Shown: positions 52,607 to 63,614 of the stretch, in pieces
How the letters are laid out: each line of letters starts with the position of its first letter
Numbering within the stretch: position 1 is the stretch's first letter
Origin: Notospermus geniculatus
Taxonomy: Eukaryota; Nemertea; Pilidiophora; Heteronemertea; Lineidae
Direction of reading: 5' to 3'
Assembly (NCBI GenBank): GCA_002633025.1
Contig: NMRB01000843.1
Coordinates: 69,100 to 133,099, forward strand
DNA: 64,000 nt
The notes under the pieces: generated by a model
Database searches by the model: none
Seen by the model: the letters and a program-made list of their open reading frames with translations, nothing else
What the model was told of the DNA's origin: nothing
Position numbers and translations under genes: made by a program

Positions 52607-52690
52607 CACTAAGTAGATGTCCGGTAGTCTATCCGTTCTGTTGGACACTCGCAATCGATGCCGTTCACCAAAATCGTGGAGCACTTTTTT
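52607..52690 (-). other. Predicted 5' UTR exon of otopetrin-like gene 3
   Basis: On the minus strand, a block containing ttttggtgaacggcatcg and acagaacggatag ends at a donor GTG|GTAGGT. The same block and a GAG|GTAGGT donor occur upstream of gene 4, and a decayed version lies near 42260. Conservation across paralogues and a fixed donor suggest a non-coding first exon. The 5' border is a guess. Confidence 0.4.
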
Positions 52691-53074
52691 ACAGGAAGGA
52701 CGTCGGACCACAACGGCTCCGAAGATATCATGAACTGTTTGAACACTTGAATAGACCAGTATGAAATATATATACATGTATATTGGTCATGTGCTGATGT
52801 TGACTTCCTGATTCATCCACTTGAGCCGTAGGTCATGTACCATACGGGCCTGTCGTATATTGTCACCGGGTTCTCTTCCGTTGAAACTTGGAGAGAGACC
52901 CGTCCCACATTCAAAATTGTCCATGATCACTTATCGACGACAAAAAACAGTTATATCGAATCCTGAATATCAAACGGTGACTTAAATGAATCAAAACTAG
53001 AATACGCCACGTGGACTTGAATACAATATGAACCGAGGAAATGTGTGTTCTTTGCAGTTCTCCACAATCTCCTG
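52691..53074. other. 3' flank of otopetrin-like gene 4
   Basis: Homologous to the 3' flank of gene 1 (36500-36737), e.g. cttcctgattcatccac and gaacttggagagagacc-like words. It carries the empty site for the mariner-type element. Confidence 0.6.
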
Positions 53075-55015
53075 CTAGTATGCCAATGTCCCGATTGAAG
53101 GAACGAACCCTTCCCGAGCTGCACCGAATCTCCCGGCGTTCAGAACCCCGCGCCTCCAAACCATATATTCACCCAAAGCCATGGCACAGTGAAAGCGGTA
53201 GTATAAGACAACTGGATAGAGTACATCCGAGATAAATTGCCATTTTTCGCCGTAATACGAACTTGGTGCAAAGTGCACCTTTGCATTGTGGACCGAGACG
53301 AAAGATCCAGTCAGCCACCTGCAGAAATTCGCCGCCATTAAAAATGATGTGCATTGCATCATGGTCGATGTGGAAATGACGTCATCGAAATAGGCCCGTT
53401 TCATTATCCAATGGTTGTTGATGGCCAAGCTTGTCTGGAGAGCAACTTGTACACAATAGGAGGAGATGATGACGATGTCTAGCGCAGTCCGTTCAATGGC
53501 ACATTGGACTGATTCATTCCTTGCATCTATAAATTCGTCTTTGTGAACTGCCAGGTCGTAAGATGCGTTTATGGCCAGAAAATCGAAGAAGAATATGACG
53601 AAGGCAGAGAGAATGAGAACGATCGAACCGACCGACAAAGTCCTCGGAAACTTCGTCCCCAGTTGTAACTTTCGATGGCTTCCGATTGTAAGCAGCAGCG
53701 CCGCTAAAACCATAGCAATGCTGAGGGCAGTTTCAAGCGCGCTGTGAGTGAGGAACATTTCTCGTTGTTCCATTTTCTTATCCAGTAGTACAGTTGGAAC
53801 GATGTACAAAAGAATGAGAGCGAACCCAAGGAAGGCGATGAGGCCACACCCGTTGTCTGGCCCGTAGATGAAACGAGGTCGTGGATCGAGACATTTTGAA
53901 CATCGACTACACTCCTTCAGTGTTGCAAACACTCCCCCGCGGCGAACCGGTTCTCCGTCGACATCTTCCCCATTTTGTACCGAACCGTAAACAGTGGACG
54001 AATGCGTTAGGGCGTTGTTGCTGTCGTCGGCAGCATCGTCGTCTGCCGCACTCTCGACCTGAACACTCATGGCTGTACGGGAAATCTGCATCCCCAATCC
54101 AAATGGTTCCTGAACCGATCCCTCGCATGTGATCAACGTTTCTTCCTCAGCGGACTCTGGTGTTGCCGATAGAAAACGTCCGACTCTAGGCCTACGTCTG
54201 CCATCAGGAGACGCGACCCAAGTCTGTCCGAAATTAGTCTCCCTGACATTAGGTTTTCTGATGTTTAGGCAATGTTTCCAAAGAATAAGGTTTAGTGTCA
54301 TTGCAAGAATGCTGTATTCAAAATGAAAGGCATAGAGATACGGTCTAAGTCGTTTGGCAGATCGAAAGAGGCCCGTTTGGTGGGTGAGGCAGTGTTGCGT
54401 TTGGCGAGTCATTTCCGTGGCGTTTAAGCGAAAGAAGCATGATGTGTCCAGTATATTTGAATAATCTCCCTTGGCATTCAGTGTTGTGTATATCATCAAG
54501 GAGAAATTCACAATCGAATTATAGATGAAGGCGTACTGGTTCGTTTCCGTGCGAGCTAACTTGGCAAAGGTGTAACTCTCGGAAAACAAAAACCAAATCT
54601 GTAGTCCCATGAAAATGATTTTCAAAAATTGGTAGACCGCTCCAATTACATGGGTTTCAAAATCGCAATCTTCCTCCTTGTAGACACTGATGCATTCTAG
54701 GTTAGCAAGAAGAGTTACCGTATCGAACACCATGGCTCCCAATGAAAAGACGATTATGCCTCCTTTAGCAATGTTGGTAATCACAACCGACTTCAATTTC
54801 TGCGCATGCGCAGAAGCCAGCCTCGCTCTCACGAACTTCTGCCTAGGGAGTAGGGACCGCAGCATAAGCGTGTTGCTTCCGAAGAAAAGCAACCCTAAAA
54901 AGGCGTACAAGGCCATTTTGCCGTTTTTTGGTTGCAGAAAGTACATGCTGATCCAGGCGAGGGAGAATGCCAGCAGCATTGAACCAATGATATAGGTCGA
55001 ATTTCTGCCCGCCAT
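53075..55015 (-). CDS. Otopetrin-like proton channel 4 (intact)
   Basis: 646 residues from ATG 55015 (MAGRNSTYIIG), closely related to gene 3. It keeps the hydrophobic layout, MGLQIWFLFSES, PYLYAFHFEYSILAM (one His-Cys to His-Phe change against the other copies), the acidic central loop with a shorter NALTHSSTVYGS segment, GPDNGCGLIAFLGF, LAINNHWIMKRAYF, AANFCRWLTGSFV and YYRFHC. The extracellular segment after TTLNAKGD is rebuilt relative to gene 3 (NILDTSCFF in place of the ANICPVI type). All four copies are on the same strand with coding parts lacking introns, consistent with tandem duplication. Predicted proton channel by family. Confidence 0.9.
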   Translation of the reverse strand: MAGRNSTYIIGSMLLAFSLAWISMYFLQPKNGKMALYAFLGLLFFGSNTLMLRSLLPRQKFVRARLASAHAQKLKSVVITNIAKGGIIVFSLGAMVFDTVTLLANLECISVYKEEDCDFETHVIGAVYQFLKIIFMGLQIWFLFSESYTFAKLARTETNQYAFIYNSIVNFSLMIYTTLNAKGDYSNILDTSCFFRLNATEMTRQTQHCLTHQTGLFRSAKRLRPYLYAFHFEYSILAMTLNLILWKHCLNIRKPNVRETNFGQTWVASPDGRRRPRVGRFLSATPESAEEETLITCEGSVQEPFGLGMQISRTAMSVQVESAADDDAADDSNNALTHSSTVYGSVQNGEDVDGEPVRRGGVFATLKECSRCSKCLDPRPRFIYGPDNGCGLIAFLGFALILLYIVPTVLLDKKMEQREMFLTHSALETALSIAMVLAALLLTIGSHRKLQLGTKFPRTLSVGSIVLILSAFVIFFFDFLAINASYDLAVHKDEFIDARNESVQCAIERTALDIVIISSYCVQVALQTSLAINNHWIMKRAYFDDVISTSTMMQCTSFLMAANFCRWLTGSFVSVHNAKVHFAPSSYYGEKWQFISDVLYPVVLYYRFHCAMALGEYMVWRRGVLNAGRFGAAREGFVPSIGTLAY

Positions 55016-55281
55016 CTTGTGTATTCTCTCTCTATGTCTGAAATGGCAGAGAAACAAACATCACACCACTGACTAAATTCCAGCGGGTTATCCCAGAGGG
55101 TGTTATAGGCATATCGCCGATGGCCAAAGGTCTGTTAGGCCTACGCCGTGGAGGACTCGAAACTCCCATCCCGTCGGAATTATTTTGGATGACGCGCTTC
55201 GGATCTTATTGGGATGAAGGCCTAGGTCGAGTTGTAGGCCTATGGGGGTCTAGAATACAAATCGTAAAGCTGAACACCTAC

Positions 55282-55350
55282 CTCAAAATCAGATAGTCTC
55301 TCGGTTCTGTGACAAAAAAACGATGCCGTTCACCAAAATCGAAGCAGCGA
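55282..55350 (-). other. Predicted 5' UTR exon of otopetrin-like gene 4
   Basis: Minus-strand block with ttttggtgaacggcatcg and acagaaccgagagacta, followed by donor GAG|GTAGGT. It parallels 52607-52690. Acceptor expected just before ATG 55015. The 5' border is unknown. Confidence 0.4.
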
Positions 55351-55782
55351 TTTGTTTTTACAATACGGAAGGGAAATGTCGCCTGACTTCAACGATTTCG
55401 CAAGTTATCATGAACTGGTTGGAACACCTGAATAGATAGGTATACTATAGAATATTGGTCATGTGTTGATGTTCACACTCCTGTTTCATCCCATTCACTC
55501 GGTCATGTTTGACGGGGGGCATGTCCTGGTGCAGGTCAGGTACAGAGACCATGCCCTCTCTTTTATATCAATGGCATGTTTTCCGTGTAATGTTTTAACG
55601 ACTGACTACGCCTTTGCAGTTTTACTGTTGATGTACGCTGTAGTGCCTAGGCGCACATCGAATAAATATTTCTTCAAACGTTTGCGGGCCGGCATGGTGC
55701 AACATTTTCTTTAAGGTGGCAGCACTAATTCATTCAGCTCCAGAAAAGCTCACCCACGATCGTCTGTTTAGTGATGTATAAA
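55351..55782. other. Upstream flank of the otopetrin cluster
   Basis: Contains further words shared with the flanks at 35610 and 52720 (gttatcatgaactggttgg, acacctgaatagat), so probably promoter-side sequence of gene 4. No gene seen. Confidence 0.4.
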
Positions 55783-55952
55783 CCACGTGACAGTTTTCTA
55801 TCGAAAGTTTGCTGTCAGGTAGTTAAATATTGCTGTCAGACACCAATACATGTAATTGCTGTCATACAGTACTGTATGACAGCAATTTTTGCTGTCTGAC
55901 AGCAATAATTGACGATCTGACAGCAAACTTTCGACAGAAAACTGTCACGTGG
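55783..55952. mobile_element. CCACGTGACAG palindromic fold-back element
   Basis: 170 bp, nearly one continuous palindrome: ccacgtgacagttttct to agaaaactgtcacgtgg, with the centre at atacagtactgtat. The motif GCTGTC or its complement recurs about eight times through the arms. Confidence 0.75.
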
Positions 55953-56147
55953 AGCCGCGCCTTTAGTTGAGCACTCGTAAGAAAGAAGTCCCATCATTCG
56001 GAAGAATGTTATTTGCTTCGTGGAAATATAAACTGCTAAAATGGCATTATTCTGTAGGCTAGGATCAATCTGCTGACCCATGTCCCACTCTAGCCGGTCA
56101 GAAGGGAGACTACCTCAGACTACGACCATGCATGACGACTGCCTGTC

Positions 56148-56297
56148 CAGGGCCTTATTTAAAGGGGGGGGGGGGCGAAGGGGGCAGTTGGCCCCTGAGC
56201 CAACCAAAAAACGTGATTTTCATGCGGATTTTGGGCAAAAACGGCAAAAAGAGGTCTTCTGCCCCCCCCCCCGGACCAAAAGTTCAATACGGCCCTG
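56148..56297. mobile_element. 5-bp-TSD MITE family, member 4
   Basis: 150 bp, ends CAGGGCCTTATTTAAAGG and TTCAATACGGCCCTG, flanked by CTGTC at 56143-56147 and 56298-56302. G-run after the left end and C-run before the right end, as in the other members. Confidence 0.8.
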
Positions 56298-56302
56298 CTG
56301 TC

Positions 56303-56811
56303 CGCAATACAACACAGCGATCAATCATCAACACGTACATGTACCATAAGCTCTAAACACCCATTACAACTTGCCAATATTTGTTTACGAGCCCTTGACA
56401 AGAAGCAAAGGACCTAGTTATTAATATTGATGATGTAGAGGTACTTGCGCCTGGCTAATTTCAGGAAACAGAATGTTTCGCCGAATTTTGACCGACTATA
56501 TTTGGAACACTCCACAGAATAGTGAGGTTTCGCAAATCTGACGAAACACGAAGTAATACGAAATTGAACTTCATTTCCATGACGTTATAGGTTATAGGCC
56601 TACCTACAAAAGAGGACAGGCCACCCCATGCTTCTACCCCTTGCAAGACGAAGGCTGCAGCTTCTGTTGCGAAGTTACAAAAGAAAGGCCTACATACATG
56701 TACGTCTTTGTGGGGCTTGAAAGGTTTTGATTGCGGTGATTTCCTGAAGAAAAATTCACCATTTGAGTGTCGTCAAGGAGAAGAAGGCGAAACATACCTG
56801 TATCATATCCT
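56303..56811. other. Spacer without recognised gene
   Basis: No coding exon or structured RNA recognised. Confidence 0.4.
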
Positions 56812-56992
56812 CAAGGGCGGATCCAGAATCACGGGAAAGAGGGGGCACAGCCGGCGCACATCACGGAAAACCTCTCGGTCAAATTTTAACACCTTTTCAA
56901 AATTCCGAAATTTCCCGGTCAATTTTAAAGATTTTCCACAAAATAGAGGGGGCACGGGCCGGGTTTGCCCCCCCCCCTTGGATCCGCGCCTG
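56812..56992. mobile_element. 5-bp-TSD MITE family, member 5
   Basis: 181 bp, ends CAAGGGCGGATCC and GGATCCGCGCCTG, flanked by ATCCT at 56807-56811 and 56993-56997. Interior aaagagggggcacagccgg and gggtttgcccccccccc. Confidence 0.8.
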
Positions 56993-57059
56993 ATCCTCTT
57001 GTTGGTATCTAATATAAAAGCTGTAATAAATGCTTCTTCAGAACTCATCAGAGAGCAAC

Positions 57060-57210
57060 CGCGCGCCTGTGAAGCATCCTCCCACAGCAGGGGTTCTTAC
57101 CTCGCTCCTCTTCATCCGCTCACACAAACCGTTTGTCTGCGGTGACGAAGGGAGCGAGCAGTAAGAACGCCTGATATTCTCAGGATGCTGTGAAGCGTTG
57201 CTCCGATTTG
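57060..57210. repeat. Imperfect hairpin
   Basis: gaagcatcctccca with ttcttacctcgctcc on the left returns as gggagcgagcagtaagaac with tcaggatgctgtg on the right. About 150 bp, non-coding. Confidence 0.45.
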
Positions 57211-58499
57211 CTCGGCCTTCCTCAAGCACAGCATCCCCTACACCATAAACCCGTACATCCGTTGGATGGGAGGATCAATAGGAAAGCGCGAGGTCCACGG
57301 TTGTTCGTTTCAACCTGCGCTTACTCTTCCACTGTAACCTTGGCCTGTTGTAACGGCATGCCAGATGAGGATCTTTCGTGCCGTTATCACCCTCTCGAGG
57401 ATTTCGTGTCAGTGTGACTGTGTGTGGTGCGGCGTTTTCCTGTCATCTATGATAATTTTGGGATTGTAGCTTACTGGTAGGAGCCTGGACTGATTGGTGG
57501 AGTTGCTTGCAACCCTTTTCTATGTCGATTTAGCTATTTGTTGGTCAAATGAGGTGAAGGCATCCGAAAAGCCTTCAGCAGGAAATTTAGGATACGGGTA
57601 GTCTAGCTAGTTATCATAGGACTATTGTCTATGTAAAATCATTTGCTGGGCCCATGCTTTTTCTGATGGTGACCATCTAGTAATCTTAGTTCTTCTTTTG
57701 ATAGCAAACCAGTGCATTTCCCCTAGAGTAGAAGAGTGTCAGTTAGAAGATACAATATTGTAGCCTACCGGTACTGTTCATCTGCTAGTAAGCTTTTGTA
57801 GTAGGCCTATGCTGCAGAAGAAATCCTCCGCCCAATGATATTGTCCTTGTGCTTACACCCACCAACACCATACCTACTAAAATTTTTCACTCATTTTTCT
57901 GGAAATTCAGATTCAGGGCCAAAATGGGTTAGATGTGTAACCCCCAAGCCTTTATTGAGCATAATCAGCAAACTTGACAAAAAAGTTTGCTATGTGCAGC
58001 AGGCAATGTAGGTACCGGTACTGAAATTCCCTGTATGTGGAACTAAATGTAGGTTTTCGCAATGCCTTGAACAGCATTCAGGATTGCTTCCATTTTTGAA
58101 ACCTACTCAAACAGCAGGTGAATCGTCATAGTCATAGGCCTAGGCCTACCCATGTTACTGCAGAAAGTTGCTAATGTCTGCCAATTACACGGAATACTAA
58201 AAAAATATCACCTCATTCAATTTCTCCACCTTGCTGAAATCAACATCACCAGCAGGTGTCTTAGAGCATCGCACATTAAGATGAGGTTTATAAGGTTACT
58301 GTAGAGTATAAACTCCTTGGCTTATGCTTATGCTTGATATAATCATCACCTGGGTGACATATTCACCAGCTCAATCAAGTAGGTGTTCATAAACTACGTT
58401 CTCTACTTTGCTTTTTGTAAACATATCAAAGTGTTGGTGTTCATAAATACTCGCTTATGAAGTTTTGGTGTAAATGATGTGGAAAGATACAAAAATCCC
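57211..58499. other. Spacer without recognised gene
   Basis: AT-rich sequence with no supported exon, RNA gene or repeat array. It could be upstream or intronic sequence of the gene that starts at 63615, but nothing shows this directly. Confidence 0.4.
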
Positions 58500-58800
58500 C
58501 TATTCCCGTTTGGTAGATATGGATTTTATTTGTGCTCCAACTTCCAATATGGCCACTTGGCAGCCATCTTGGACTTTTTGTTCTGCTCCATAACTTGAGA
58601 ACGGCTTGCCAATCAGCTTTATATATTTTCCAGGCATAGTGGTATGTGTGTCAGATGGTGCACCCTATCAATTTTGGTTGCACTCCAAGTTCCAATATGG
58701 CCACCAGGTGGCCATTGTTCATTCTGCTCCATAACTTGAGAACTGCTTTTTCAATGAACTTCGTATATCAGCTGAGCGCATCGCCCATGGGTGCCTTGTT
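58500..58800. repeat. Dispersed repeat with internal 150-bp duplication
   Basis: Two imperfect units share gttccaatatggccac, ggtggccat and tgctccataacttgagaac. The end carries cagctgagcgcatcgcccat, also seen at about 33105. The ataact(t/c) word near 26020 suggests a relation to the repeat at 25786. Confidence 0.55.
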
Positions 58801-59215
58801 AATAAGAACGTACATCAATTCTGTCCTGATAATTTTTCAGCAGCCCAACCAGTTCATATCTGTTATTTCCCCTTTAAGGTGGGATCATATGAGATTGCTA
58901 CTGAAACATTCTCTGAATTTTAAACTTCAAGATTACGTCTTGCCAATTTACCTTGAATAGCTTGTAGATTTTCTAACTTTTATAGAAATCTCAATAGATT
59001 GTGTTACCTGTTGATGTACTACTCTTTCTCTGGGTGGTTTAATATGAAATCAATTTGAAAATGGTGGTGTTGAAGCCGTCTGTGTTGTCATGGCGATAGT
59101 ATGCTGGAAGAGCCCTTGGGAGTCCCAGTAAACATGAGTCTGTTAAGCAATTTAGATCTCGTCATGTAAACATTTTTCTGGTGTGAAAAGAGGGGGAGTG
59201 AAAACTGCCAAAAAA

Positions 59216-59830
59216 TGACTTGTACAAACTGATAAATGTGCAAAAACTGACCATAAATGTGATGCAAAAACTGGCTTTAATGTATTATCAGGAATTCCTG
59301 GTATTATGCAGAAACTGGCTTATGAATGTATTGTGCAAAAAAGCTGACTAATGAATGTATTGTCCATAAACTGACTTCTGAGTGTATTGGGCAGAAACTG
59401 ACTTATGAATGTATTGGGCAGAAACTGACTTTATGGATGTATTGTGCAGAAACTGACTTATGAATGTATTGGGCAAAAAACTGATTTATGAATGTGTTGT
59501 CCATAAACTGACTTATGAATGTATTGGGTGGAAACTGACTCATGAATGTATTGGGCAGAAACTGGCTTATGAATGTATTGTCCATAAACTGACTTATGAA
59601 TGTATTGGGTGGAAACTGACTCATGAATGTATTGGGCAGAAACTGGCTTATGAATGTATTGTCCATAAACTGACTTATGAATGTATGTATTGGGTGGAAA
59701 CTGACTTATGAATGTATTGGGCAAAAAACTGACTTACGAATGTGTTGTCCATAAACTGGCTTATGAATGTATTGGGCAGAAACTGGCTTTTGAATGTATT
59801 GTGCAGAAAACTGACATGTGAATGTATCGT
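59216..59830. repeat. 27-bp minisatellite with 81-bp higher order
   Basis: About 22 copies of a 27-bp unit (cagaaactgacttatgaatg plus tattggg). In the middle, a three-unit block (starting ccataaactg, then tggaaactg, then cagaaactgg) repeats as an 81-bp period at about 59501-59690. The unit is a multiple of three, so long open frames appear on both strands; they are not genes. Confidence 0.92.
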
Positions 59831-60399
59831 GAAAAATAATGACTTTTGGATTAACTGTGTTCGCTGGGATGGATAGTGAAAATATAAAATGACACACGTG
59901 TAGAACATGGTATAATCTATTTGTATCACAAAATGTTTCCGAATGGGGTTCTGTAAGTCTACTGAGGAACAGAGTTGTCTGACCAGGAACCAAAACCACC
60001 ATCCTAAAAAATGTGATGCTTCCAGTGTCACAGTACTCTCTGCCCAGCATCGTAGATCACAATTATGATTATCTCGCAAATAACATTTCAATACTCCTAC
60101 ATCATAAGCCACTATCTCAATATCCCTACCATATACATACATAGTCCAATCATAAATACCAACCTTTGGTTCAATAAAGCAAGCACATGTCGATTGCATG
60201 GTCCATTAACTAGAGATGGAATTGGACCAATGATGGGGAAAGATGCAAGGGTCATTGCTTCTAATGAAAAGTGGACTAGCAAGACTAAAGGATCCTCGAT
60301 CAATAGTCAATTAATTTGAATAATGCCAGTATGAAAATAGATTTGTTTATGTCCAAGACTCAGCTTCAGGGACTTTATCACCAAATCCTTCATTTGGAG

Positions 60400-60770
60400 T
60401 CCAGGGTCCATATTCATAAACATACTTAAGTCAAAGTGTGATACTTATCTTTTGTGTTGAACAAAGGATAAGTGTCACACTTAGACTTAATGATGGGAAG
60501 AAGAAAGATTGGCAATAATATTGCCCATTTTGATCCTCATATTGTGCAATAATATTGATCATGTATGGGCCGCTTTAGTCCACCACCATTCTATTGTATT
60601 AAACAAAAGATAAGTTCCCCACTTAGATTTAAGTTCTTTTATGAATAGCCGGTAATAACAAAGGAACCTAAGTCTAAACACACCACCATTCTATTGTATC
60701 TTATAAAAGATAAGTACCCACTAAGTTTTAAGTTCTTTTATGAATGGGGTTTTTAAAATTATGTCCAAAA
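60400..60770. repeat. Cluster of attcataaa...taagtcaaag hairpin repeats
   Basis: Three related segments contain aaaagataag and aagttcttttatgaat words in direct and inverted arrangement, with the right half of the GCAATAATATTGC MITE (about 60508-60560) inserted among them. Confidence 0.55.
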
Positions 60771-62382
60771 AATAACTGTTTGATGATCTTGCCTGAGAAA
60801 ATCAATCATCTATTTGATCTTTTGCCATTCAATAGTGAGTAGGAAGCAAAATTGATTCTGTGATTGAAATTGGTATTTCTGCAGGTCATTTTCAATGGTG
60901 CAACAAAGAATTATGTTGATCATTTCGCTGTGATGTGTTGGCAAAGGTTACAGTTGAAGTCTATAATAATGTTTTAAAGAAAAGAAGCAAATGCCATTCA
61001 TTGTGTTGCCAAATGGGTGGGATTTTTACCTTGCATACGTGATGAATGGGGGCAGAAAAGGGTTTTGGATAAGGGGAGGGGTGTAACTACTACTCATGCA
61101 TTATAAATCGGCAGCAGAGACTCATAAAAAACATTTAAAGGGATCCTACAGGCAGCCTCGCCATAGTCATTTTGATTGCTCATTACAACGATTGGTTGGC
61201 ATGAGAATCTAACTCTGACACATGTATTACAAGTAAAATTCACTGAACATCAACATTTGAGCCTAAATCCGTAGGTTGTTAGCTGCTAGCGCCACCTGTG
61301 ATCAACTAACCGTACAGATACGAGCCTAATATCTAGCTGCCCAACGGGTCCCTTTAAAATCATGATAAAACCCACACTTTTGCAAAATAAGTGGTGTAGG
61401 CCTATGTCCACTTAAGTTTTGCTTGTTACGAGTCATGTTGCTAAACACATCTGAACAGACACCAAAGAGTTAATAGTTAGATATATATAAGATGAACACA
61501 GCAAGTATTTATAGCCTGTAGGTGATGATTGAGAGATTTGCTTTCATCTGAAAGTGGAACTTGCTCATCAGTGGTTTAGGTCAGTGTGTTAAATTTACCC
61601 ACAGGTAAACTGCCTCCCGTTGCTTGCTTGCCCTTGAAGACAATCAATACAAGTGAAATATCTGTTGAACCTTACAATGTAGAATACTAGTATCTGCTGG
61701 TGAACATCCCTCCTCCCAAAAAGAAATTGAAATGCTATCTTAGCCATAAATTGCTCGAGTCCTTGGGCACATTACCAAACCTATTGTAGCAATTGCTAGT
61801 TCATATCTAAAGGCATCACTGTTCTCAGAAAGATAAGGGTCAGGTGTATACTGTTCATTCCTAGGCCTGTTGCAGGTGTTTTTAAAACCAGTAGGATCAA
61901 GCATCACAAGCCTTGCCGTTGCTGCCAAGTCTTATATTTAGCATCTAATAGTTGCAGACTCAGCTTCACCTGACCTTAGGCTTAGCTTGAAAGCTTGAAT
62001 GATGAACAGCCATCACAGCATTCTTTTCTCATATCGCTCGAGATTTCTTTGGCGTAGAAGAACCGAATGGTACATCAGCTGTCAATGAGTTTCTCTGAAA
62101 TGTACGTAAGTGTCTAGGCCTACCTGAGATGGTAACCAATGTACTGTTCAACTCCTTGCTGCTGAAGTGATGGGCTCAGAATCTGAGGAGTTGGACATTC
62201 TACGGACTTGGAAAGCTTTCCTGGCAATTCGTTCCGTTGCCTCTCCTTGAGATGTAGGCCTGAAGTTGCTGCTCCATTTGTGAGTTTCCTCATGCAAGTT
62301 GGTTCTTAATTTGCAGTTCACTGTTTTTGGTTTCCTTACAATTTCTGAGCCACAAACAACTACTGCCCGTAGTTTCTGATGG
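60771..62382. other. Spacer without recognised gene
   Basis: No supported exon, RNA or array. Short open frames are not conserved-looking and lack splice context. Confidence 0.4.
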
Positions 62383-62575
62383 TTGAGTTGCCCATTGAGA
62401 GCCAAGTTGATTTGCCCATAGAGAGCCAAGTTGAGTTGCCCATTGAGAGCCAAGTTGAGTTGCCCATTGAGAGCCAAGTTGAGTTGCCCATTGAGAGCCA
62501 AGTTGAGTTGCCCATTGAGAGCCATTTTGAGTTGCCCATTGAGAGCCAAGTTGCATTGCCCATTGAGAGCCAACT
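62383..62575. repeat. 24-bp minisatellite
   Basis: Eight near-identical units of ttgagttgcccattgagagc plus caag, with point variants in the first and last two units. Because the unit is 8 codons long, several frames stay open on both strands (e.g. LALNGQLN on the minus strand). No start context, splice site or homologous protein supports translation. Confidence 0.93.
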
Positions 62576-62618
62576 CCTGTATGGAGGAGCACCTTAGGAA
62601 CATGACGTATCGACCCGT

Positions 62619-62722
62619 ATTTTAGAATGCTCCTCAACGTAAAGAGTTCCTCAAGGCTGTTGTTCTCCTGTTGAGAACAATAGCCTTAAAGAACGCCTTT
62701 ACGCTGAGGAGCATTCTAAAAT
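62619..62722. mobile_element. ATTTTAGAATGCTCCTCA hairpin
   Basis: 104 bp, nearly perfect stem of about 50 bp (attttagaatgctcctcaac against gctgaggagcattctaaaat) with only a few bases of loop around ctcctgttgag. Confidence 0.75.
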
Positions 62723-63614
62723 ATTGGCCATAGTGTCTGATAGGCCTATCAATGTAGAACTATGGATATTGATCTGCATTTCGAAACGGAGACTGAGAAG
62801 GTCTAGTGTGGAATATGTCTCACGCTTATGTCCGCACCACATCTCTTACCATGCCTATTACTTCTATTTGATAGCCAACCAGGGCTGGTGACAGACACGA
62901 CACGCTGACACTTTACAGGGATATCTTCCAGGAGTAATCTAGCTATTGACTATTGGAGAAAAGATACAGTTGGGTAATGTACTACTGGATATGCACGTAG
63001 CGCTACGCTAGGAGATTGACGGTAGTGTTCGAACGATCCTGCGTGTGATCATCAATGTCATTGGACCCCGAGACATCAGCATGGAACACACAGCTATAGC
63101 TGGAACATACAGCACGGCGTGAATCTACGGTCGGCTGTGAGATTCTCGACTACAACGCAGGGGGACTTCATGCGGCATTGATAACAGCGAAATTGATTTT
63201 TGGGACTAGTCTTCCATTGGCTGCTAGTATATTCTCATCGCTGAAGATTTGTCAGGGGATATAGTATTCATACGTTCTGTCACGAGTCTATAGTATTCTG
63301 CAAGATATGTGATATTTTTCCATGGTGTCGTAGCCTGCAGAGTCATTTCATAAGATGCTCTTCCTTATATTGGATTAACTCTATGGCGGTTCCTTCAGCA
63401 GGAGCCTATGAGATTCATATGCGAAATTTATCATGAAGGATCTGTGACCGACTCAGAACGGGGATTTTCGCAGACTTGAAACTGTGCGCTGGACTACGAT
63501 TCAAGCCGATTTGGCGAGACGTTTTGCAATATCCGTATTTCCCATTCTTTGGGATAAGCTGCCAGGCTGTCGCAGGTGACGTTTGATTGTGATTTACCGG
63601 TGCCTGATTCTACG
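62723..63614. other. Presumed promoter and 5' UTR of the terminal gene
   Basis: No coding exon or element recognised. Its position before a good start codon makes it the likely leader. No TATA box stands out. Confidence 0.35.

Noticed and set aside
59403-59724. Repeat-peptide frames (NTFISQF-type and others)
   Set aside because: Product of the 27-bp minisatellite; open in several frames and on both strands with no gene context.
59216-62575. Regular repeats considered as a CRISPR array
   Set aside because: Units are contiguous tandem repeats without unique spacers, and the sequence is clearly eukaryotic.
62148-62637. Repeat-peptide frame with LALNGQLN units
   Set aside because: Product of the 24-bp minisatellite. 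The non-repeat remainder matches no family I recognise and there is no good start or splice context.
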